A DNA stretch of 64,000 bases from Bryobacterales bacterium (GCA_020851555.1 JADZCM010000057.1:1-64000), one strand, 5' to 3'; counted from the stretch's first letter, positions 25,586 to 35,100 are shown. The notes: generated by a model from the letters alone, not told the origin. Numbers and translations are program-made.

Positions 25586-26776
25586 ATGAACAGTGAGATG
25601 AATCGCAGACAGTTTGTGGCCGGGATGGGCGCGGCCGCGGCCTTGACCCTGGCGCGGCCGGCGCAGCTTCGCGCCGCGCCGACGGCGCCGGTTGCGGTCG
25701 CCCGGTGCAAGGACTACGGCCCCGGCTACCTGGCGGCCATGGAGAAGATGTTCGACCAGCTTGGCGGGATCGGCCGCATCGTGAAAGGCAAGACCGTCAC
25801 GGTCAAGATCAACCTGACCGGCCAGGCTTATTACCGCCTCGGCTTCCTGTCCGCCGGACGCGCTCACTGGAACCACCCGCAGACCATCGCGGCCACCGTG
25901 CACCTACTGGAGAAGGCCGGCGCGAAGCGCATCCGCGTGGTGGAAGGCGCTTTCGCGTGGCCCGACTCGCTCGAGGAGTTCATGTACACCGCGGGGTGGG
26001 ATCCCAAGCTGATCCTGGGCGCCGCGCGCAACGTGGAGCTGATCAATACCAATCTGCCCTACCCTGGAAAGAAACCCTACACGCGCTATCCGGTGCCCAA
26101 CGGCGGACACCTGTTCCCGGCCTACGACCTGAGCACGGCGTATGACGAGTCCGACGTGCTGGTGTCGATGAACAAGATCAAGGAACACGCCACGGCGGGA
26201 ATCACCCTGTCCATCAAGAACTGCTTCGGCATAACGCCGACCACCATCTACGGGGACCGCATCGGAACCGAAGAACCCAGCCCGGTCCCTTACGGCGGGC
26301 GCGGCACCATCATGCACTCCGGCGCGCGCCAGCCTCCCAAGGGCACGCCATCCGAGAAGGATCCCAAGAGCCCGCGCGACGCCGGCTACCGCATTCCACG
26401 CTGTATAGCGGACCTGGTGGCGGCCTACCCCGTGCACCTTGCCATCCTGGAGGCGGTCGAGACCATGGCGGGCGGAGAAGGCCCCTGGATCAGGGGTGTG
26501 CGGCCGTGCAGCCCGGGCGTCCTGGTGGCGGGCACGAACTGTGTGACCACGGATGCCGTGGCCACTGCGGTCATGGGCTTCGACCCCATGGCCGACCGGG
26601 GCAAGGCGCCGTTTGAGACGTGCGACAACACGCTGCGGCTGGCCGAGGAATTGGGCGTGGGCACTCGAGACCTTAAGCAGATAGAAGTCATCGGCACTCC
26701 CATTCAGGAGGCCATGTTCAAGTTCAGAGACGTTCCGCGGCTGCCGGTACCAGGCGCGGGGAGGAGACCATCATGA
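25586..26776 (+). CDS. Tat-exported DUF362-domain protein
   Basis: This 396-aa protein starts with a twin-arginine signal (NRRQFVAGMGAAAALTLA). The rest matches DUF362: TVTVKINLTG near the start, a conserved HWNHPQTIAATVHLLEKAGAKR region, DVLVSMNKIKEHATAGITLS, NCFGITP, and VAGTNCVTTDAVATAVMGFDP at the end. DUF362 proteins are often annotated as iron-sulfur or cell-surface proteins, but no ferredoxin-like CxxCxxC cluster is present. Function is unknown. ATG 25586 follows GAGGGATC; an upstream GTG at 25571 is less likely. The last codons overlap the next gene by 4 nt (ATGA). Confidence 0.82.
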   Translation: MNSEMNRRQFVAGMGAAAALTLARPAQLRAAPTAPVAVARCKDYGPGYLAAMEKMFDQLGGIGRIVKGKTVTVKINLTGQAYYRLGFLSAGRAHWNHPQTIAATVHLLEKAGAKRIRVVEGAFAWPDSLEEFMYTAGWDPKLILGAARNVELINTNLPYPGKKPYTRYPVPNGGHLFPAYDLSTAYDESDVLVSMNKIKEHATAGITLSIKNCFGITPTTIYGDRIGTEEPSPVPYGGRGTIMHSGARQPPKGTPSEKDPKSPRDAGYRIPRCIADLVAAYPVHLAILEAVETMAGGEGPWIRGVRPCSPGVLVAGTNCVTTDAVATAVMGFDPMADRGKAPFETCDNTLRLAEELGVGTRDLKQIEVIGTPIQEAMFKFRDVPRLPVPGAGRRPS

Positions 26777-28125
26777 AGAGAAGAGACGTTCTGAAGCTGG
26801 CCGCCGCGGGCGGCGTAGCCGGCGCCGTAACGGCCAGGCAAGCCAGGGCGCAGGAGCAGGCGGCGCGCGCCACGCGCGGCTTGCCGTCGCCCATTATCAA
26901 GGATCTCAGTGTCATCAACTGCCAGCCGGGCGGAGTGCGGCTCACCGTGGTGAAGGTGACCACGGACCAGGCAGGGCTTTATGGTTATGGCTGCGCCACG
27001 TTTACCCAGCGGGCGGACCTGGTGGGCCCGGCCGTGGAGAAGTACCTGAAGCCCTTGCTGGTGGGCCGGCCCGCCGATCGCGTCGAAGACACGTGGCAGA
27101 TGATGTACAACAGCTCCTACTGGCGCAACGGCCCGGTGCTCAATAACGCCATGAGCGGCGTGGACCAGGCGCTGTGGGACATCAAGGGACGCCACGCGGG
27201 GATGCCGGTCTACCAGTTGCTCGGCGGCAAGTGCCGCGAGGCGGCGGCCACTTACACCAGCATCGGCGGGAGCGAGATCCAGCAAATCGTCGACGGCGCG
27301 CGCAAGGCCATGGCCGAGGGGTACCGCCATATCCGGCTTCAGATCAACGTGCCCGGCATGTCGGCTTACGGAGCTGGCGGCGGAGGGGCGGCCGCACCCA
27401 AAATCCAGGCGTTGCACAAAGACCCGGTTTACGAGCCGGGAGCCTACATCCGGCGCACCATCCCCATGCTGGCCGAGGTCCGCAAGCAGTTGGGGCCGGA
27501 GGTCGAACTCCTGCATGACATACACGAACGGGTTTCGCCGCGCGAGGCCATTCAGTTCGCCAAGGAGGTGGAGCCGCTCAATCTCTTCTTCCTGGAGGAC
27601 CCCTTCTCGCCGGAGGACATCGGCTATTTCCGCCAGCTCCGCGAGCAGTGCAACACCCCCATCGCCATGGGAGAGCTGTTCAACAGCCCGCACGAATGGA
27701 CCGGGCTCATCACCGAACGGCTGATCGACTACATCCGCATCCACATTTCGCAGGCCGGCGGCCTGACGCCGTGCCGCAAGATCGCCATCCTCGGAGAGCT
27801 GCACAACGTGAAGACCGCCTGGCACGGGCCGGGCGATGTCTCGCCGGTAGGGCACATGTGCAACCTCCACCTGGACCTGGCCAGCTACAACTTCGGCGTC
27901 CAGGAGGGCGGGCGCATTCGCGGCGTCGAGGCGGAGATCTTCAAAGGCTCGGAGACCTTCAAGGAAGGCTACCTGTATGCCAACGAATCACCCGGCTGGG
28001 GCATCGAGGTGGACGAGAAACTGGCGGCCAAGTATCCGTTCCGCGCCGGCGCGGGCGACCGCGGCGGCCTGAACGGCGGCTGGGGCGTCATCCGCCGCCT
28101 GGACGGCACGGTGATCAAGCAGTAA
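26773..28125 (+). CDS. Tat-exported enolase-superfamily dehydratase, RspA/ManD-like
   Basis: This 450-aa protein has a twin-arginine-type signal (MKRRDVLKLAAAGGVAGAV) and an enolase-superfamily barrel. Metal-ligand motifs are in order: LLHDIHERVSP (D249, H251), FFLEDPFSPED (E275), MGELFNSPHEW (E301), then AWHGPGDVSPVGH (H351). This pattern matches D-mannonate dehydratase (ManD) and the RspA subgroup acting on sugar acids. A signal peptide is unusual for these cytoplasmic enzymes, but recurs in acidobacteria. The gene is the last of a cassette with a 4-nt overlap, so a role in extracytoplasmic sugar-acid handling is inferred. Confidence 0.88.
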   Translation: MKRRDVLKLAAAGGVAGAVTARQARAQEQAARATRGLPSPIIKDLSVINCQPGGVRLTVVKVTTDQAGLYGYGCATFTQRADLVGPAVEKYLKPLLVGRPADRVEDTWQMMYNSSYWRNGPVLNNAMSGVDQALWDIKGRHAGMPVYQLLGGKCREAAATYTSIGGSEIQQIVDGARKAMAEGYRHIRLQINVPGMSAYGAGGGGAAAPKIQALHKDPVYEPGAYIRRTIPMLAEVRKQLGPEVELLHDIHERVSPREAIQFAKEVEPLNLFFLEDPFSPEDIGYFRQLREQCNTPIAMGELFNSPHEWTGLITERLIDYIRIHISQAGGLTPCRKIAILGELHNVKTAWHGPGDVSPVGHMCNLHLDLASYNFGVQEGGRIRGVEAEIFKGSETFKEGYLYANESPGWGIEVDEKLAAKYPFRAGAGDRGGLNGGWGVIRRLDGTVIKQ

Positions 28126-28143
28126 CGGCGGCGGACGTCGAAA

Positions 28144-29133
28144 TCAGAAACTGCCTTCCCGCACGGTGGACCCGTCCGGGCGGATCCTTATCACCTGTCC
28201 CGGATTCACGGGCACGTTGTCCGTAAGAGGGCTTGCGCCCTTCTTGATCCCCATCGCCGCCACGCTGTCAAGGCTTGCCAGTTTCGGCGATCCGGCAAGG
28301 GCGGCCTGATCGGCCGCGTAGTAGTCGAACCAGGGCAGGCCGGCGTTGGTATATGCCTGGGCTGTAAGCGGTTCCGTGGGAGGCATCCTGCCGGTGACGG
28401 CCCTGTACTGGGCGCTGTTCAGGATATGAACGAAACACCGGGAACTCTGCGTCAGGTCCCAGGCGCTGATGCCGTGCGGGTCCTTATAGACCTTTTGCCG
28501 AATGAGGCCGCCGGGAGCGAGGCCTATCACGGGAGACCCGACTGCCCAACGCATGCGCATCCGGATTGTCGGGGCCATTCTCCGGTAAGCCACTGCCTCC
28601 TCGTAGACCTCGGCCTTCATCGGGTACACGACAATTTGGACGCCTCCGTGCTCGGCCGCGCCAGTCAATTGTTCCTCGGCCGTGAACCCCTCCCCGAGAG
28701 GCATCGCCACGAACTGGCGAACGTGCCCCTTCGCAATGCAGAAACCGTCAAGCCACGGTTGCTTGTCCGTGACCAGGTAGTCCTGGGGTTCAGCGGTCAG
28801 TCCGGGTGACCAAGGTCCCCCAGTCACGGCATCGATCTTTCCCGCAGCAATCTTCACGGCGAACGGGTAATCGTCTCGGTCGAAGCGTATCCAAAGCGCC
28901 TCGGCCTGGTACATCGGCAGAAACACACCGCCGTGAGCGCTCCAGGCGCTTGGCGTGCGCTCTGCGTAGTCGTCGACATGCAGCAGCGGGAAACTCCCAA
29001 GACCTGGAGGGAGCGGGTATTCCCGGTTGTCGTCGGGGACGCGGAGCGTCCTCCGGAAGTTGACGGCGAGCCGGGCATCGGCGTGGACGGATGGAAAGCG
29101 AAAAACCAGCGAGTCGTGCTCAAGCGTGACCAT
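28144..29133 (-). CDS. Conserved protein of unknown function, in operon with an XRE regulator
   Basis: This 329-aa cytoplasmic protein has no signal or membrane segment. Distinctive pieces are a beta-rich first half (PLPPGLGSFPLLHVDDYAER, QAEALWIRFD), then QFVAMPLGEGFTAEEQLTG in the middle. Near the end come VHILNSAQYRAVTGR and AGLPWFDYYAADQAALAGS, then VPVNPGQVIRI. I recall similar uncharacterised proteins in actinobacteria with the same LPWFxxYD segment, but no function. The gene is 28 nt downstream of the XRE gene, and AAAGGAT precedes its ATG, so the two form an operon under the promoter described upstream of the XRE gene. It could be the regulator's effector or target. Confidence 0.7.
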   Translation of the reverse strand: MVTLEHDSLVFRFPSVHADARLAVNFRRTLRVPDDNREYPLPPGLGSFPLLHVDDYAERTPSAWSAHGGVFLPMYQAEALWIRFDRDDYPFAVKIAAGKIDAVTGGPWSPGLTAEPQDYLVTDKQPWLDGFCIAKGHVRQFVAMPLGEGFTAEEQLTGAAEHGGVQIVVYPMKAEVYEEAVAYRRMAPTIRMRMRWAVGSPVIGLAPGGLIRQKVYKDPHGISAWDLTQSSRCFVHILNSAQYRAVTGRMPPTEPLTAQAYTNAGLPWFDYYAADQAALAGSPKLASLDSVAAMGIKKGASPLTDNVPVNPGQVIRIRPDGSTVREGSF

Positions 29134-29161
29134 GTGTGCCTATCCTTTCAGTCATGTGCCT

Positions 29162-29512
29162 CTACCAATTACCGTCCCGAACCTCGCGCACCAGGCGCAG
29201 GATGGCGTGATCGGGAGCGTCTTTGAGTTCCCGGAGCAGCGCCGCGAACACTTGCGGCCGTTTGCAGATGGCCTCCCGCAGGTCGGCTGACACCTTGCCG
29301 GCCAAGGCCAGCAGGACGTCAGGATCCTCCTTGAGGTCCTCGGCGATTCTTCGGATTGTCGCCTCCGACGGCGGCGGCTGCTCTCCCCGTTCGATCTTCG
29401 ACAGGTAGGCAGGTTCGATTCCGACCCTCCGCGCCACTTGTCTCACGGAGTACGCCCGGTCCTTGGCTCTGTGCGCCTCTCTGGCCTGTCTGACGTACTC
29501 GCCGAACTCCAT
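29162..29512 (-). CDS. XRE-family transcriptional regulator
   Basis: This 116-aa protein has a clear helix-turn-helix (SVRQVARRVGIEPAYLSKIE, about residues 22-41) followed by RGEQPPPSEATIRRIAEDL, and a conserved C-terminal region ending with LVREVRDGNW. I recall this C-terminal type from a widespread XRE subgroup. The ATG at 29510-29512 has no ribosome-binding site; it sits exactly 6 nt after a putative -10, so the mRNA is probably leaderless. An inverted repeat lies between the promoter boxes, which suggests autorepression. It is followed by the unknown 329-aa gene. Confidence 0.88.
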   Translation of the reverse strand: MEFGEYVRQAREAHRAKDRAYSVRQVARRVGIEPAYLSKIERGEQPPPSEATIRRIAEDLKEDPDVLLALAGKVSADLREAICKRPQVFAALLRELKDAPDHAILRLVREVRDGNW

Positions 29513-29547
29513 ATGAGTACCGTATACTACACACTACTCATTGTCAA
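29513..29547 (-). promoter_or_regulatory. Promoter with operator-like inverted repeat for the XRE operon
   Basis: On the minus strand TTGACA (29542-29547) is followed after 17 bp by TACGGT (29519-29524) and then, after 6 nt, by the ATG of the XRE gene. The arms ATGAGTA (29513-29519) and TACTCAT (29535-29541) form a perfect 7-bp inverted repeat with a 15-bp spacer, covering the -10 and the edge of the -35. Binding of the regulator there would block RNA polymerase. The -10 is weak (3/6), but the -35 is perfect. Confidence 0.6.
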
Positions 29548-29568
29548 GTCTGGATTCCTTTCGCAAAG

Positions 29569-29640
29569 CTAAACCAGTTCCACCCGAAACTCCGTCCCCA
29601 GCCTTGTGGCGATCTCATCGAGCAGCCGCTTCTTCTCAAT
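29569..29640 (-). pseudogene. Short C-terminal coding remnant, unrecognised
   Basis: On the minus strand, 23 codons read IEKKRLLDEIATRLG...RVELV and stop with TAG at 29569-29571. The composition looks like the helical end of a real protein rather than chance. No start or N-terminal part is present: the sequence becomes the antisense of the VapC remnant at about 29641. It probably marks a deletion junction. I cannot name the family. Confidence 0.3.
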
Positions 29641-29642
29641 GG

Positions 29643-29990
29643 TGCTTGAGTGCGTGTCTGCGCGAGTGCGCGGTCAAGGGCCGGCTGATCGCATGTGGGG
29701 TGGTGTGGGCAGAGACCGCCGGCCTCTTCCCGTCCCCGGATGCCGCGCGGGGGGCATTAGAGCGGGTGGGCGTCCACTTCAGCCCGCTCGACCTGGAGGC
29801 TGCATTTGCGGCCGGCGCGTGCTGGCGGCAGTATCGGAGCCGGGGCGGCAACCCGGATCGCGTGGCGGCGAACTGCCTCATCGGGGCCTCCGCGCAACAC
29901 CACGCCGACCGCCTTTTGACGCGGGACCGCGGGTTCTACCGGACCTGCTTCTCAGCCCTCAGCCCGTTAGATCCCTCTGCCTCCGCCTGA
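29643..29990 (+). pseudogene. Degraded PIN-domain (VapC-like) toxin
   Basis: The frame reads GRLIACGVVWAETAGLFPS, then RVGVHFSPLDLEAAFAAG, NPDRVAANCLIGASAQHHA and DRLLTRDRGFYRTCF, which is the middle and end of a VapC-like PIN ribonuclease. The N-terminal strand carrying the first catalytic Asp is missing, and the usual ADFLIG motif reads ANCLIG, so a second acidic residue is lost as well. The frame remains open upstream to 29541, but that part is not PIN-like. It is a decayed toxin without a visible antitoxin gene, so it is very unlikely to be active. Confidence 0.65.
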
Positions 29991-29992
29991 GG

Positions 29993-30838
29993 CTACTTCT
30001 CCGGCTGATCGTAAGAGCCGAGACGGCGGAGCCAGATGTTGCGGTAACGGACCGGGTGATTGTGGTCCTGCAACATCAGCGAGTCCTCCGCGGCGTGCGG
30101 TACGTACTTCGCCACCTGGCGGTAGACCATCGGCCCCATCGCTTCCTTGTGGCTGTGCACCACCACGCCGTTGTAGAACACGGTGAAATAGGCCGGTTTC
30201 GCCAGTTTCTCGCCGTCGAACTCGGGCGCCTCGAAAATGATGTCGTAGACGTTCCACTCGCCGGGCTTGCGGGCCGGCAACGCCAGGGGCGGCCACTGCC
30301 CGTAGATGGCGCCGGGCCGGCCGTCGGAGTAGGTCGGGTTGTTGTAGCCGTCCAGCACCTGGATCTCGTAACGGCTCATGAACAGCACGCCGCTGTTGCC
30401 CCGGTCCTGGCTGGTGCTGCGCACCTCGGCCGGCGAGGCCCACTCGATGTGAAGCTGGCAGGTGCCGAACTTCTCGCGGGTGTAAAGGCTGCCGGTGCGG
30501 GGCGCGATCTCAAAGTACCCGTTCCCGACCTTCCATTTCGGTTCGAATTCCCTGGCCCCCTCCGGGCCCTTGCCGCGCTGCACCCACCGGGAAAGATCCT
30601 TCCCATCGAACAGCACGACGGCGTCGGAGGGCGGCGCGCCGGGCGCCGCTCCCGGCACGACCGGCTTCGGCTGCGGCCTGTCCGGATCGTGTACGTGCCA
30701 CTTCAGGCCGGGCAGGATGGGCGTGTCCGTGAATCCCAGGTCGGGATTGGGGCTCTGCTGCGCGCCGGCCACCATGGCCAGCACGATCAGCGCCGCGGCG
30801 CAACATGCCCCGGCGAGTCTCAGGCCGGTGGTCCTCAT
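29993..30838 (-). CDS. Secreted DUF1080 protein (3-keto-disaccharide hydrolase family)
   Basis: This 281-aa protein has a signal peptide (about residues 1-27, ending VAGAQQ) and one DUF1080 domain with the concanavalin-like beta-jelly roll. Key segments are VVLFDGKDLSRWVQ, KWKVGNGYFEIAPRTG, FGTCQLHIEWASPAE, DRGNSGVLFMSRYEIQVLD and PGEWNVYDIIFEAPEF. Members of this family cleave 3-keto-glycosides or use them as lyases. It lies 17 nt downstream of an exported Gfo/Idh/MocA oxidoreductase, which could supply the 3-keto substrate. ATG 30838 follows GGGGAGAG; the earlier in-frame start adds seven residues and is less likely. Confidence 0.88.
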   Translation of the reverse strand: MRTTGLRLAGACCAAALIVLAMVAGAQQSPNPDLGFTDTPILPGLKWHVHDPDRPQPKPVVPGAAPGAPPSDAVVLFDGKDLSRWVQRGKGPEGAREFEPKWKVGNGYFEIAPRTGSLYTREKFGTCQLHIEWASPAEVRSTSQDRGNSGVLFMSRYEIQVLDGYNNPTYSDGRPGAIYGQWPPLALPARKPGEWNVYDIIFEAPEFDGEKLAKPAYFTVFYNGVVVHSHKEAMGPMVYRQVAKYVPHAAEDSLMLQDHNHPVRYRNIWLRRLGSYDQPEK

Positions 30839-30855
30839 CGCTCTCCCCTTCCCCT

Positions 30856-32079
30856 TCACGACGGCAGGATCTCCTCCCGGACCGGGTCAAAGTCGATCCG
30901 GCGCTTCACCATGTAAGAGATGTTCCCCAGGTGCGAAGCCTGCGCCGAGCGGTGGCCGATCAGGACATCGCCGTTCGGCAACCGGCGCGACTTGACGCAG
31001 TCGAGAAAGTTCTGGATGTGGTCCAGGTCGAGGTTCGACTGCGCCTTGACGATGGTCGGCTGGACGCCGCGGCCCACCGGATAGAACTCATAGCGGCTGC
31101 GGTCGATCCACAGTCGGCCCTGCGTTCCGCAGAACTCCTGCGCCGCGCCGGTGATGCCCGGCACCAGCGTCGCCTCGAAAGTGGCGGTAAATCCGGCGGG
31201 GTACTCCAGCAGCACGTTGATCGTGTCGGGCGCCGTGCGGCCGTCCTTGTAATGGTAGACGCCGCCCGCGGCCTGGGCCGACGTCGGGATGTCGGACCCC
31301 ATGAACATGTGGACCACGTCCAGCCAGTGGGTGAACAGGTCGGTCACCTGGCCGCCGCCGAAATCCAGGTAGGCGCGCCAGTTGAAGTACTGCTGGGGGT
31401 CGTAGTCGCGCCACTTCACGGGACCCAGGAAGTGCGCCCAGTCCAGGTTGTCGGGCTGCTTCTGCAAGGCCTCCGGGGCTCTCCGCAGGTGGTAGGTGTT
31501 GCCGTGCCACCAGGTACGGCAGAGGGTGATCTTGCCGAGCTTGCCCGTGTCGATATACTCGCGCTTGGCTTCGAGATAGTGCTGGCCGGAGCGCTGCTGC
31601 ATGCCCACCTGGCAGATGCGGTTGTTGGTGCGCGCCGCCTTCACGATGGGCGGGCCTTCTTCGATCAACCGGGTGAGCGGCTTCTCGACGTAGACGTCCT
31701 TGCCGGCGTTCAGCGCGTCGATGGTAATGACGGCGTGCCAGTGATCGGGGACGCAGATCAGCGCGACGTCCACGTCCTTCATGTCCAGGAGCTGCCGGTG
31801 GTCGCTGAAGGTTTTGGCGCCGGCCGCGGCGCCGGTCTTGGCGCGATCGATGTTGGCGGCATAGACGTCGCACAGGGCCGTCACATCCACGGAGCCGGTC
31901 TTGACGAAGACCCCCATGTCCCCGCGGCCGCGGTCCCCGCAGCCGACCAGGCCGAGCCGCAGCCTCTCGTTGGCGCCGAGGATGCGGCTGTAACTGGCGG
32001 CCGTAAAGGCCGTGGCGGCCGCCGCGCCCAGGAAACGGCGCCGGCTCCCGTTGTCTTCTCGCTCTTCGTTCGGAGACAT
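30856..32079 (-). CDS. Tat-exported Gfo/Idh/MocA-family oxidoreductase
   Basis: This 407-aa protein has a twin-arginine signal (SRRRFLGAAAATAFTAAS) and a Rossmann N-terminal domain (LRLGLVGCGDRGRGDM). The catalytic EKP motif is in VYVEKPLTRLIEEG, followed by the mixed beta-sheet domain with DFGGGQVTDLFTHWLDVVHM. Tat export of such an enzyme implies that it folds around a bound nicotinamide cofactor, as in glucose-fructose oxidoreductase. Its likely job is to oxidise sugar hydroxyls, for example at C3 of glycosides. GGGAGGAG precedes the ATG at 32079. It lies 111 nt downstream of the TonB receptor gene on the same strand and 17 nt upstream of the DUF1080 gene. Confidence 0.92.
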   Translation of the reverse strand: MSPNEEREDNGSRRRFLGAAAATAFTAASYSRILGANERLRLGLVGCGDRGRGDMGVFVKTGSVDVTALCDVYAANIDRAKTGAAAGAKTFSDHRQLLDMKDVDVALICVPDHWHAVITIDALNAGKDVYVEKPLTRLIEEGPPIVKAARTNNRICQVGMQQRSGQHYLEAKREYIDTGKLGKITLCRTWWHGNTYHLRRAPEALQKQPDNLDWAHFLGPVKWRDYDPQQYFNWRAYLDFGGGQVTDLFTHWLDVVHMFMGSDIPTSAQAAGGVYHYKDGRTAPDTINVLLEYPAGFTATFEATLVPGITGAAQEFCGTQGRLWIDRSRYEFYPVGRGVQPTIVKAQSNLDLDHIQNFLDCVKSRRLPNGDVLIGHRSAQASHLGNISYMVKRRIDFDPVREEILPS

Positions 32080-32190
32080 CCGCACGCTCCTCCCTTCTGC
32101 GGGGATTCCTCCCCTTGGCCCCCGGCAACCGGGCGCCATCGACGAGTATACATGCTCCCGCGCGCCGGCCGGGCGCCGCGCCCCCTGCCT

Positions 32191-35100
32191 CTAGAACGAG
32201 AGTCTCAAGCTGAAGGCGATGCGCCGCGGATCCCGGGCGCTGCTGTAGGCGCCGAAGTCGCCCGTGGTCTGCTTGCCCGCCGCATCGTACCGCGTCGAGG
32301 AACTGACTCCGGCGAACTGCGTGTGATTGAAGGCGTTGAAGCCCTCCGCGCGGAACATGAGCGAACGCCCTTCTCCCAGCCCGATCGGAATCCGCTTGGC
32401 GAGGAAGACATCCCAACTGTTGACGCCGGGCCCGCGCAGCACACCGATGCCCGCGTTGCCGAAGCTGCCCACGGGGGTCGTCGCGAACGCGTCCGTGTTG
32501 AAGTTCCTGGAAAACGTCCGCGCGCTCTTGGGCAGATAGGGATCTCCCACCACGGTGATTCTGGCGCCTTCGCTCGAGCCCGTGATCTCGGCGCCGTCAG
32601 ACCGGCTGAAACTGGGCGTGTACGGCGCGCCGGACGAGAACGTGGTGAAACCGGCAATGATCCACTCGTCCGTGATCGCCCCCAGCCACTTGGAGCCGAG
32701 TCTCGCGGCGACGCCCGGCAACTCGTACGAGTAGTTGAAAGTCAGCACGTTGGTCCGGTCCATGCCCAGAAGGCCGTAGTTCCGGTCCCGGGGCTTGAAG
32801 TAGAAACTCGGATTCTCGTAGCCCAGCGCCTTCGACAGGGTGTAGGAGAGGCCGAACAGCATCCTCTTGCTGAACTTGCGCCGGACGGCGACCTGCAAGG
32901 AGTTGTAGTTCGAGTTGCTGTTGAACTCCAGCAGGGTCAGGTTGCCCCATCCCTGATACGGCCGGATGAAATTGTCGCTGAGAGGCTTGTTGCCGGTGAG
33001 GGTCGGATCGAAGTTTTTGGGATCGAAGCGGGCGCCCAGGGCGATGCTGTTAATGGGCCGGTTCCACCAGTTGTGCCGCATCACGTTGCCCACGTAGGAG
33101 GCTTCCACCACCGTGCTGAAGCCCACGCTCTGCTGGATGCCGAAACTGTAGTTGATGGTCGTCGGGATCTTGTAGTCGCCCCACATGAACGTGACGTTGC
33201 TCGGCGAGAGGTACCCGGCCGCGCTGGTGAAGGTAGCCAGGTTGCCGTAGTACAGCGTCGGAGTAAAGGTCAGCGGAGGATTGCCCTGGAGCGCCTCGCC
33301 GGTCTCATTGGTGTTGGGCCGGTCCGAGAAGAAACCCACGCCTCCGCGGATGGCCGTCTTTCCGTTGCCGAGCACGTCCCAGGCAAAGCCGAAGCGCGGC
33401 GAAATGCTGGGGGTCTTGTAGGTGCTCATGCCGCTCGGATAGCCGTCCTTGCCGCCTACCCGCATCCCGTTCGCCGGGTTGCCGGTATTGGGGACGAAGA
33501 AGTTGATCAGCGCGGCCGGGACGGTCCTGGCGGCGTCCGCCGGGTCCACGCCCACCCGCTTCCCGCCTACCAGGGCGGGAAAGTACATCCTGGGCCTGTT
33601 GGCGTACGAGTAAGTAGTGGGGTCAAAACCGGCCAGGCTTGTGTTGGTGTCCTTCAGCGAAGTGAGGTAAGCGAAGCGCACGCCGATGTCCAGGGTCAGC
33701 CGCCGCGTCAGGCGCCAGTTGTCCTGCACGAAGCTCTCGACGTTCCAGAACCAGAAGTGGCCGGCGGTGCGGCTGTTGGATTCGGTGTAGCTGTTGAACT
33801 CGCCGAGCAGCGTGTTGCCGAATCCGTGCCCGGTATTGTACGGGTTGTTCGTGTTCTGGCCGAAGTCAAACGTGCCGCGGTACAGGTTGCTGGTGCCGCT
33901 CTGGTTGGTGGCGAACTTGCCGGTGTGCTCGATGTACGCGCCGGCCTTGAACGTGTGGTTGCCCCAGATTTTCGTGATGTTGTCGGTGAAGCTGTAGATC
34001 TGGTTCCAGTTCTCGTACGGAGTGTTCGACAGGCCGATGGACGGCGAGTTTACCGGGGTCGAGCCGAAACTCACATTGGGGATCAGGTCTTCCTGGAGCC
34101 AGCCCGCCGGGTACCCCGAGCGGCTGGTCTCGGGAACGCTGACTCCGTTAGCGCCCGTGAACCACTGCGGAATGTTGTTCATGGCCGAACGCTGGAGCTT
34201 CTCCGGATTCAGGATGTTGTAGTAGATGTGGGAGTAGCTCTGGCCGTAAGTCATCTCGTTGACCAGCGTCGGGTTGATCGTATAGGTCGCGCTGACCACT
34301 TGGTGCCTGCCGGGTCTCCACAGCCGGGCGTACTGGAGCAGGAAATTGGACCCGGTGAACCACTGCCCCCAAGGGGCGTCCTGGCTTTCCGGTTCCTGCA
34401 ACAGCCGGTAATAAAGATGCAGCCGTGAGGCCGGATTGGCGTCGATCCGGATCGTGTCGCTGCGGCGCGGATACTGACCGCTGGCTGCCATGGCGTAGTT
34501 GCGCTGGAGCCTGGTCGCAGGGTTCGGATCGGCAAAGTTGGGCAGCGGCAAGAACTTCAGAATCGACTGGCCCGTGGCGTTGATCCGGTTTGCCGGGATC
34601 TGGTTGCCCGGGAATTGGATGCCAGTGGTGGGATCCTTGACGAGGCTCAACTTCCCGCCGGTGTCCAGGCTCTGTGAAAAGTCGCCGGCGCGTTCCAGTT
34701 CCGTCGGCATGGTGCGGTACTGGGTGTCGAAATTGCGGCGCTGGCGCGTGAACTCCTGGCCAAAGAAGAAGAACAGCTTATCCTTGTCCCGGTTGTAACG
34801 GCCGGCGGGAATCGGTCCCGAGAAGGTGTAGCCGGGGATGTTGAACCGGTAGGGGACCCTGGGCAGGACCGGGCTGCCGTCGGCGTTGCGCCCGGCGCGG
34901 TTGCTGAAGAAGCCGTTGGCGTTGAACTGCTCGTGCCGGTGCGACCAGTAGGCCGAGCCGTGGTAATCCCGGCCGCCTCCCTTGGTCACGACGCTGATGG
35001 TGGCGCCCGCCTTGCGGCCGAATTCGGCCTGGTAGTTCGACGTCAGCACCCGCACCTCGGCGATGGAGTCGATGTTGCCGTTCACGTGGATGTCGCTGTT

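Noticed and set aside
29541-29642. Start of the plus-strand VapC frame at 29541
   Set aside because: The upstream codons are not PIN-like and overlap the XRE promoter; the true N-terminus is missing.
30805-34428. Long plus-strand open frame across the Gfo/Idh and TonB receptor genes
   Set aside because: It spans two well-supported genes and their gap in antisense and shows only shadow composition.
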